A DNA stretch of 64,000 nucleotides from Hymenopellis radicata (taxonomy: Eukaryota; Basidiomycota; Agaricomycetes; Agaricales; Physalacriaceae). Below, in pieces: positions 1-8,052 of the stretch (position 1 is its first letter; each line of letters starts with the position of its first letter). Made by a program: the position numbers and the translations under genes. The notes under the pieces are model-generated. The model had not been told where the DNA came from, searched no databases, and was given only the letters and a program-made list of their open reading frames with translations. The DNA lies in the NCBI GenBank assembly GCA_015501595.1, contig JADNRX010000058.1, positions 62,001 to 126,000 of the forward strand. The letters run 5' to 3'.

Positions 1-26
1 CAATCGTAAACTTGTTTTCAACGACG

Positions 27-2191
27 ATGTCGAACGGTCTCATAGCCCAAGACTTTGCGTATAGCATGACCCACCCGTCCCGTCGTCCGTCGTTTATGTT
101 CGAGGCGAAGAAAAACACTGTCCTCGTATCGCATGGACGCCCGCCATGGTATGCTGTCCGATACCGTGTGCTCGATGTCGCCCAATGAACTGCCCAGGTA
201 CGGCGAGCACGGCAGGCGGATGTCCGATGCATTCGTTATCGCTGTCGCAGGTGCGCACACGACCACATTTTCTCACTCTTTTGGCTTATTCCATCGTCCA
301 GGTGGTTCTGGCAGCGGAAAGGTCTGCATGTGTTGATCTCTGCCACTTTCCAGCACCATAACGTCTACATAAAGACCCACGTTGCCCGACAAATTGTCCG
401 CAGTCTTGGAAATATCCCCAGCATCGTGATTCTCTCGCAGGCGAGTCCGGTATCGGTTCATGTCAGTCTGTCTTATCGGAGGTTCAGGATAGCTTCTATA
501 AGCGCCATACGCCTGAAGAAATCGCTCTCGCAAATGCAAGCTTGTTCGACTTTGACCACCCAGACGCGATCGACATGCCCATGTTTGCCGCCGTACGTGG
601 CACACGAGGGACAGCCATGACCGTCGCTGACACCTTACCAGTGCTTGGCCGACTTGAAGGCATGCAGACAGTCGAACATTCCGGTCTATTCATTTGCCGA
701 ACATCAGCGGCTAGAAGAAACCAAGTATCTCTACGGGGCATCCGTTATAATTAGTACGTGTACAGCGCAGGTGCCCGTCCCAGGTGTCTAAACGCGTCGT
801 AGCGGAGGGAATAATGTGTTTGCATGATCCAGCACTGAGAGCGCTGTATGATCTCAAGGTGGGCACTATCAGGCGCTTGCTGTTCCAGTGTTCAGCGCTA
901 AACGACAAGCAGGTGTTTGTTCAGTGCGACTCGGACCTCATGTTGGCCCGACGAATCACGCGGGATGTCAAAGAGCGAGGACGCGACGTGGATGGTATAT
1001 TAGAACAATATTTACGCTACGTCAAGCCAGCGTACGACCACTTTGTTATGCCAACCTCCGCACATGCTGATATCGTATGTCGATCTTCATTACGTTCGTT
1101 CTACGCCTTTTTAAAACGTCTCTTTAGATTGTTCCAGGCTCAAACAACGCTGTCGCCATCGAACTCATCACGACTCACATAAAGCGGAAGATGGAGGAAC
1201 GATCCAATCGCTTCCGTCAGAAAATGGCAATTCCCCGCATTTACAGTGATTCCGGCGCGTCGACACCTGAAACCAAGGTCGAGGACTTGCATCTTGACGT
1301 CTTAAAGTCGACTCCTCAAATCCAGGGCATCTACACGATCTTGCGGTCGGCGGATACCCCCAAGCAGGATTTTATCTTCTTTGTGGATCGTCTGTCCACC
1401 ATACTGGTAGAACACGCGATGCAGCATCTACCTTTTGCGCCGAAGACGGTGATGACTCCCATCGGTGTACTTTCACATGGAACAGAGATTGATACTGAGG
1501 TGAAGCGAAGGTATCTTAAGCGACTTGAAGTCTTCCTCTGATGCTCTTCTCACAGTATGTGTGCGGCGTGACAATACAGCGATCGTCGGTACCCTTTTAA
1601 CTCTACTCTAAACATGATTCTGACGTTCAAGTTCTATGGCAGAGGTAGTGCCCTTGAGCGAGGATTCCGACGCGTCATAAACAATGTTCCCGTGGGTTCC
1701 CTGTTGGTCCAATCTGATAGCAGTACTGGCGAACCATTACTTCTCCAAGTCAAACTTCCTTTATATATTCGCAACCGCCACACTGCCAAGGACACCTATG
1801 TTTTCCTCCTCGACTCCCAGGTCTGTCGTTCCCTCGACGTACAATGCAACTGCCTCTAACATGATCTTAGATTGGGACTGGGGCAGCTGCCTTTATGTCT
1901 ATCCGAATTTTGCTAGACCATGGTGTACGACAGGATCATATAATATTTGTAACGTTCTTGGTGGCTCGTGGGGGAGGCATATCAGTGGTCAGGCGTGCGT
2001 TTCCAGATGTCAGGATTGTGTGTGGCGCTGTAGACGACGAGATGGTTGAGGGCTGGTTGGACGACGAACAGAGCGTGGATCATGGTAGGCGGATTTGGGT
2101 GATGCAACCGGGTATGGGACAGATAGGTACGCAACCCAACTCGTCTATACGAGGTACTGATTCTTGCGCAGGTGATCGTTATTATCTCTGA
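27..2191 (+). CDS. Uridine kinase / uracil phosphoribosyltransferase fusion
   Basis: Bifunctional pyrimidine-salvage enzyme: an N-terminal uridine/cytidine kinase (uridine to UMP) joined to a C-terminal UPRT (uracil + PRPP to UMP). Thirteen exons fit one frame of about 516 aa: 27-148, 198-250, 302-321, 375-440, 488-592, 642-753, 803-858, 913-1074, 1128-1499, 1556-1584, 1643-1820, 1871-2126, 2172-2191. Visible motifs: GRPPWYGEHG leader, Walker A GGSGSGK carried by a 20-nt exon, DSFYK, DVKERGRD, then UPRT blocks GIYTILRSADT, RRVINNVPVGSLL, the PRPP loop QSDSSTGEP, VARGGG and C-terminal GQIGDRYYL. Intron 441-487 has a GC donor. The frame is open to the left edge, so the start at 27 is tentative; in-frame ATGs also lie at 66 and 96. 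Cytosolic; product certain, first exon less so. Confidence 0.92.
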
Positions 2192-2282
2192 TGTTCTGGG
2201 CTACATCGAGCAACCTAATTGAGGATCGTCTGTCCTTCTTACTAGCAGGATTTGGATTATGAAGTCCTTTGAGCTCCCTTGG

Positions 2283-2447
2283 GTACTTGCTTTCGCTTTG
2301 CTTTGAATTCATTCCCTCAGCTTTGAACTTTTGGGCTTGCCGTGCAGCCGATGAGCAGTACGTGCTCACTGGCGAAGTCGTTTCGTGTAACTGACTCATT
2401 GGTAGACCTTCCATTCTGCTACCTCGAACCAGACTGTACCGCGTGTG
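2283..2447 (+). repeat. Direct repeat block R, copy 1
   Basis: About 165 bp that recur at 6116-6280 in the same orientation with scattered substitutions. Anchors seen in both copies are CCCTCAGCTTTGAACTTTTG, GGCGAAGTCGTTTCGTGTAA and AGACCTTCCATTCTGCT. Neither copy has a convincing ORF. Together with the adjacent SGNH-derived sequence the copies bracket the MACPF gene. Confidence 0.85.
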
Positions 2448-2490
2448 CTACGCTGCCTTACACTTAAGACTACCGACAATGACAATGATC

Positions 2491-2820
2491 TCTCCACACC
2501 TAACGCCGCCCTTCAGTGGCCACCATCCAAGCAGAAGTCGCCACGGCTGAAGGGTGTCCGCGATGGTGCCGTCGTCGTTGAAGCTCCTGCGCGTCAGACT
2601 CGTGACAAGAATGGGCTCCGCGCCGAGCGCACGGATCTCCTGCACCATGATCGTCATGTTCGCCCCCATGGACCCGGGCGGCGCGATCTTCATGTCGTTG
2701 TAGCCGAATTGTATCGTGGCAAAGGTGCGCCGGCCTTTGAGGACGCTTCTCATCGGCTGAACCGTCTGAGCTACTATGCGCCACTGCCCAGTGAAGTTTA
2801 ATAGATCTGAACGTCAATGA
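2491..2820 (-). pseudogene. Scrambled SGNH hydrolase fragment with internal inversion
   Basis: A rearranged copy of the esterase gene at 6874-7809. Positions 2491-2543 match 7231-7283 in direct orientation. Positions 2544-2737 match the reverse complement of 7284-7477, so the block III region (frame reading QFGYNDMKIAPP and SLTRRSFNDDGTIADTLQPW) now lies on the minus strand. From about 2739 the match is direct again (2739-2768 = 7570-7599), then resumes near the 3' exon. About 92 bp (7478-7569) and the whole 5' half are missing, so it cannot make the enzyme. It keeps CCCTTCAG where the longer copy has CCCTCAG, so it preserves the ancestral frame at that point. Confidence 0.85.
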
Positions 2821-3388
2821 AACTATTGCTTTTGGCAGAATGGTGGCTGATTGACAACTCTTTGCAACCTGCAGCCTGCCGCTACTGACATCGGCTTCAT
2901 AATCGGAACTTCTCGCCTCCGACCATAGTTTACGGGGATAACTCGGACTGTGAGTCTCGTCTAGTCATGGCTTCCTATGCTAACCGCTATCTCCTAGTGC
3001 CTCCTTTATCGTTTACTCACTATAATCTGCGGCGCTCAATATCGGGGCAAGTTGACAGAGCTCAGTATAATATAATCGGTGACACGTGATTCAATATCTA
3101 TCTCAGGCTTCAAGTTTCAATGATAATGCAGCCACCAATGACCGGGCAACGCAACGACATACAAAATGATCGCATGTCCAAACTTATGTTCGGAGCATGC
3201 TCCAGCGTGGCTGCGAATAAATCGGTAAGTCGATTTCTCCTGACCACTATCGCCGTCGATGTGCTCATGTGGTTGCACATAGATGGCTGAATATAGTCAA
3301 TAGCGTGACATACAAACGTCAAATGTCGTCGACTATAGCGGTAAATGAAAGCTTGGATGGTTCGTCACTTCCAAGGACGCAAGTAGTC
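2821..3388. other. Intergenic stretch, no gene seen
   Basis: No supported coding exon on either strand. It separates the scrambled SGNH fragment from the MITE; its right edge includes the left 8-bp target duplication (AAGTAGTC, 3381-3388). Confidence 0.6.
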
Positions 3389-3760
3389 AGGACCCGTGTT
3401 TATGCTGCAAGGAGGTTGTCCCAAAAATGCGGACAAATTTTTCGATTTGACCGACCTATGTTAGGTCAAAATGCGGACAAATTTGACAATTTGCTGTGAA
3501 GGTCAGATCAAAATGCGGACAAAAGTACTGCCCGGGGGACAGATTTGGTCGGTTTTAGGTGGTGGGCCGCCGGCGGGCCCGAAATTTTTGGTCCCGCCGC
3601 GGCGGGAGGACCAAAAATGGCAAATGGCGGGCCAAAATTCCGAGGTTAGTCTGAAAATGCGGACAAACTCGCGATGGAGCCGCCACGGAAAAATGCGGAC
3701 ATTTTGTCCCAAAATGGCAAAATTTCGGGACAACCTCCTTGCAGCATAAACACGGGTCCT
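3389..3760. mobile_element. 372-bp MITE with perfect 34-bp TIRs and 8-bp TSD
   Basis: Left terminal repeat 3389-3422 and right terminal repeat 3727-3760 are exact reverse complements over 34 bp; the outer end reads AGGACCCGTGTTTATGCTGC. The element is bordered by the 8-bp duplication AAGTAGTC at 3381-3388 and 3761-3768. No transposase is encoded, so it is non-autonomous. The interior has at least five copies of a core close to AATGCGGACA (near 3427, 3472, 3512, 3656, 3693), all in the same direction, plus GC-rich palindromic stretches around 3566-3612. Eight-bp duplications are typical of hAT and also reported for Zisupton-type (KDZ) elements; the family is not settled here. Perfect TIRs and TSD suggest a recent insertion. 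Confidence 0.93.
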
Positions 3761-3986
3761 AAGTAGTCAGCTCACTGTGATCGGATATTGCTTTCAAGGC
3801 ACCGCTGTGCCCGAGACACGCAGCGTGGGCAGTGGACGCACCAGAGTAACCCTGCTCTCCTGGAAGCACACTCTTGACCGTCACTAGCTACTGTCTAGGA
3901 GATGTGGATACCACGGTGTTGGCAGTCAGAAACAGATTTCTGACAAGTGGCGCAATTCAACACCTTGTTCTACTCCTCCATTTTGC

Positions 3987-4120
3987 AGAAACACCGGTGG
4001 AGAATGGCTGAGCACGACATGTTCAATGTGAGGTAAGTCGGGATTGACTCCTCCGCTTCGAGAAACACCGGTGGAGAATGGCTGAGCACGACATGTTCTA
4101 TGTGAGGTAAGTCGGGGTTG
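3987..4120 (+). repeat. Two-copy 60-bp tandem repeat upstream of MACPF gene
   Basis: Units at 3987-4046 and 4061-4120 begin AGAAACACCGGTGGAGAATG and differ at only a few positions; period 74 bp. They end about 110 bp before the MACPF start codon, upstream of its TATA box, so they may carry duplicated promoter elements. No coding sense is evident. Confidence 0.9.
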
Positions 4121-4175
4121 CTGCAATGGTGCCGTGGCTCTATTATAATGACCAGTTATAGCCAGTAGTTGTGAG

Positions 4176-4183
4176 TATAAATA
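4176..4183 (+). promoter_or_regulatory. TATA box of the MACPF gene
   Basis: TATAAATA lies 47 bp before the ATG at 4230, a normal fungal spacing for a short 5' UTR. Confidence 0.6.
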
Positions 4184-4229
4184 TCCGACGCTCAGTAAGT
4201 CAACTCTCATACCTGCCACAGAATCGACC

Positions 4230-6057
4230 ATGTCCACAGTTACTACCACTGCCAACACTCGCCCCCAATCTGTTCTCAATGGACACGCGCCTCACCAGGC
4301 GGCACCTTTATCTCCCGACGCAAGCAACGACGGCGTACGAATCAATAAGGCGTTCATTGATGCACCCCCGATGGACAGAGACACCCCTTCTAACTTTATA
4401 CCTGGATTGTATGTCCTTGGTTCCACGTACAATGTCCTCAACGGCAATTACGCGGATTCCAAGTCTGCTTTGCAACCAGTTGTTGACTGGAACAAATGTC
4501 TGTACTCCCTAACACGTCTCTGTTGGTGCTCTGCTGACGATAATCTCCAGCCGACGTTCGCATTCAGGAGTTTGGTGGAAAGAACTACAGCATCCCCGAA
4601 ATTGCCAATTTCAGCCGCAACACCACCTCCGACTACCGTGCCTCCTACGGCAAAACCATGTCGGAGTATACTCAAAGTCTGTCGTTCCACGCCGGCTTCG
4701 AGGCTAGCTTCCCGGGATTTTCTGCCTCCGCGTCTGCCGACTATAGCGAGTCTCAGCGTGAGAACCTTTCGAACGCGTTCACGCGTGTTACCTACGCCGT
4801 GACTCATTATAATTTATCGCTCCCTCCGACTTCGTACATCAAGTCGTACCTCAAGCCTTGGTTTGTGGACGACCTGGATAACAAGGACCCAATCGAATTC
4901 TTCAGAGAGTACGGTACCCATCTCCTTCGATCGCTGGTCGTCGGTGGGCGCGCGCTGTTCCTGTACTCGACGGACACACGCTCGTACAGTTCCGAGCTGT
5001 CGCTTGAGGCTGCGGCCAAGATCTCGGCCTCGTACCTCGTTGCCTCAGGTAGCATAGAACTGACCGCCAAGCAGAGGGAGGCGATGGAGAGCTTCAATGA
5101 GTCTAGCGAGACCGCAGTTGTTACGAGTACGTTCGGTTAAATCTTTCTTGCGGTAATTTGTTAACACAGTTTGCAGAGGGTGGCGATCCCCGTTACGGGA
5201 ACGAGGATTTCTTGAAGAACGTCGAAGCATGGGCCGCTTCAATTGTTGATTACCCTGAGTACGCTGCCTTTACTCGTAAACGTATCTGTATTGCTGAGCC
5301 TGCCATATCCAGATTCGTTGACTTTGGGTCTCTCCCGTCTTTCACGGGCTTATGGGAATTTGCTTCTACGCCTGCACGCCGCGATGTCCTCCAGCAAGCT
5401 TATACCACGTTTATCAAGCTTTATGCAAAAGATCTCACTCTTCCCGGTCCATTTGTAAGGGCTCGCTTCACGCAAGCCCTTGACACCAGCAAGACTGCGT
5501 CAATGAGCGTTGCTCCCAACCATAGTGGACACATTAACCTCACGTTCCCGGCTAGTGCGTTGCCCTTTGTATTGCTATCATGAGACTTGACTCATAGCGT
5601 CCAAGATCGCGTTGACGAGTGGTACTACATCACACCCGGCGCGGGTACCGAGCCTTCGATCATCATCTCAGAGTTGGTCTCAGGAGCGCTGGCACCAGTC
5701 AAATGGGAGGAGATATTCGTTGCTCCATTCTACAGCTCGAAAGTCACCCGGTTCTGGAAAGCCATCCCGCCGACCCCAGATTATGTCGCGATGGGCTGCG
5801 TTGCCATGACTGGTACATCTGCCTCGGCTATTCCGAGTCAGCCTCCCGCGGCACTCGCTGGACGCTTCAGGGCAGTTCACAAGAGCGCTCTGACCCAGTC
5901 TAAGAACGGCGTCTATGGCATTTATCACAGCGACGGGCCCAGAGTGGTGTATGCGGTGGACTACCGCTATTGGTTTGCGGACGTCGAGCTGCCGTTCAAG
6001 GAGGATTGCCTGAGGCTTGATCCCAAGGGGGCTGTGCTGGAAGGAAGTGGATGGTAA
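4230..6057 (+). CDS. MACPF-domain pore-forming protein with Vps62-like C-terminus
   Basis: Predicted pore-forming protein of the membrane attack complex/perforin superfamily. Four exons give about 561 aa: 4230-4497, 4551-5126, 5177-5558, 5598-6057; the third intron is only 39 nt and is the least certain boundary. The MACPF signature FFREYGTHLL followed by VVGGR lies around residue 230, after a region rich in Ser/Tyr (FPGFSASASADYSES) expected to form a membrane-inserting segment. The C-terminal 150 residues contain FWKAIPP...YVAMGCVAM, which resembles the Vps62/DUF946 family. There is no signal peptide. Fungal relatives include pleurotolysin-B-like proteins. It lies between two related repeat blocks (2.3-2.8 and 6.1-7.8 kb) and has its own TATA box and a tandem repeat upstream. 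The frame appears intact. Actual activity and target are not inferable. Confidence 0.88.
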
Positions 6058-6115
6058 TTTGACAGGTACATGTATATCCAATGCTATCACGGTCTAAATC
6101 AACTATGCTGCTTGG

Positions 6116-6280
6116 TACTTGCTTCGATTTGCTTCGACTTTATTCCCTCAGCTTTGAACTTTTGGCCTCGCCGCGCAGCCAATGAACAGTACGTACTCAC
6201 TGGCGAAGTCGTTTCGTGTAACTGACTCATTGGTAGACCTTCCATTCTGCTTCCCCGAACCAGATTGTACCGCGTGTGCC
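6116..6280 (+). repeat. Direct repeat block R, copy 2
   Basis: Second copy of the block at 2283-2447, same orientation, starting about 60 bp after the MACPF stop codon. In this copy about 950 bp, including the 5' half of the SGNH gene, separate it from the next shared segment at 7231; copy 1 has lost that part. Confidence 0.85.
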
Positions 6281-6835
6281 TTACAAGACTACCCAACAAC
6301 GATCTCTCTCTTTGCCCGTCTCTTCCAAAATTCCCAAACGTACTCGCGATGGCGACCCAAGGTATCAGGCGCGCCCAGGAGAGAGACCCGTGGCTCATAG
6401 TTCCAGGCCGAGTTTCTTCCAGCTTACGTCTACAGGAACGGATTGTCGTGGTCGTGGTCGCAATGCGTTCTTACTTGTCACTGTAGGCTTTTGCCTTTCT
6501 TTTGACTAGGTCTTTCAAAGGGAAGAATCAAGCACGAGCTGCGGCTGTATTGAAGCCGATATCATGTGGGTGAACTTCATGATCTAGTAGACCTAAAATA
6601 AAGTCCTTGTAACGACTCGGCTGGGACGTTTTTCGTCAAAGCCTAGAGAAACGAGCGAATAAATGGTACTCCCCTTACACAGGCACAGCCCCAAAAACAT
6701 CTCTGTCTATATACCGTCCAACTGCTGCTGAACAGGTCCTCGGCGTATCTTGGGCGGTACAACCGGTCCTCGACTTCGTTCGTAAACGAAAGCGGCGGGC
6801 CGGCATGTATCACGCGTGATGCAGAGAGGACGCGA
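6281..6835. other. Intergenic stretch between repeat block and SGNH gene
   Basis: Short ORFs overlap in several frames here but none shows a domain or splice pattern I can support. The right end holds the SGNH promoter. Confidence 0.5.
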
Positions 6836-6841
6836 TATAAA
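6836..6841 (+). promoter_or_regulatory. TATA box of the SGNH hydrolase gene
   Basis: TATAAA lies 33 bp before the ATG at 6874, which supports that start codon. Confidence 0.5.
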
Positions 6842-6873
6842 GCAGGACGGAGAAATGAAGGAAGAGCACGAAG

Positions 6874-7809
6874 ATGGCCGTTATATTTGGGCTTCTCGCG
6901 TGGTTCTTCGTTTCTGTCGCAGCGTCGAAAGACAGACGCCCGTCCGTGCCTACTTCCTTCGTGCTCATTGGAGATAGTACCACTGCCAACGGGCAAGTCA
7001 ACTACTTTTCGGTCAGCATTGCAGTAGCTGACTTGAATTGAGTAGCACGACACCCAATAGTGGCGGCTGGGGGAACGGATTCTGTGGTTCCACCGTAACA
7101 TCCACGCCTCTTCACTGGAACCTGATACGCCGTGTATCAACACCGCACACAATGGAGCCACGACCGGGACGTTTGTCGCCAACGGCTTTTGGAACATTTC
7201 AGGTCTGTCCTCCGCACCAATTCCTTAACCTCTCCACACCTAACGCCGCCCTTCAGTGGCCGCCATCCAAGCAGAAGTCGCCAAAGGCCGGCGCACCTTT
7301 GCCACGATACAATTCGGCCACAACGACATGAAGATCGCGCCGCCCGCGTCCATGGGGGCGAACATGACGATCATGGTGCAGGAGATCCGCGCGCTCGGCG
7401 CGGAGCCCATTCTTGTCACGAGTCTGACGCGCAGGAGCTTCAACGACGACGGCACCATCGCGGACACCCTCAGCCGTGGGCGGACGAGGCGATCCTCGTC
7501 GCTCAGGAGCAGGGCACGCATCTCTTGGATCTGCATGCGGCTTCGATTGCGTACTGCGAGGCTATAGGGGAGGACGCTTCTCATCGGCTGAACCGTCTGG
7601 AGGACGACAATACTCGTGAGCTACTATGCGCCACTGCCCACTAGTGAAGTTTTAATGCCATTTCGATAGATCTGAACGTCAATGGGACTATTGTTTTTGG
7701 CAGAATGGTGGCTGATCTCATGGAGGCGAGCTTCCCACCCGGCGATCTTCCGATTATTGCGAACCCCGGGCTCACGTTCAATATTACGCATGGAATCGCG
7801 TCGTATTAA
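6874..7809 (+). CDS. Secreted SGNH/GDSL-type carbohydrate esterase (two frame slips)
   Basis: Likely secreted esterase of the SGNH fold, similar to rhamnogalacturonan acetylesterases (CE12). Exons: 6874-6992, 7046-7202, 7257-7615, 7670-7809. Residues 1-20 form a signal peptide (MAVIFGLLAWFFVSVAAS). Block I GDSTT (Ser nucleophile), the Gly block NGATTG, block III QFGHND and the catalytic His in THLN created across the last splice are all present; it ends GIASY. Intron 6993-7045 uses a GC donor (GG-GCAAGT). Two single-base losses interrupt the frame: one between 7090 and 7135 (best placed at the CC of 7121-7122) and one at 7471-7475, where the rearranged copy at 2.5 kb has the extra T. So it is either a recent pseudogene or a sequencing artefact in an intact gene. 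Confidence 0.82.
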
Positions 7810-8052
7810 AGTGATGAACGCCACAAAATGGTTGAGTAGCCTAGCTAGCACTTGCGCAACGTATCCAACTATGTAACATATTATATTAGGGGTTGTAGCG
7901 AACGACGACTGGGTGATGGGAATATACAATGTAGGGGAGTCCTCTATGCCAGATAGGCGGTAATTCAAGATACATACTGTATGTACAAAGGTCATGAAGT
8001 GTTCCGAATCAATATATCTTGAGGGTTCATTATGCAGTTGGCGTGGAGGCAA

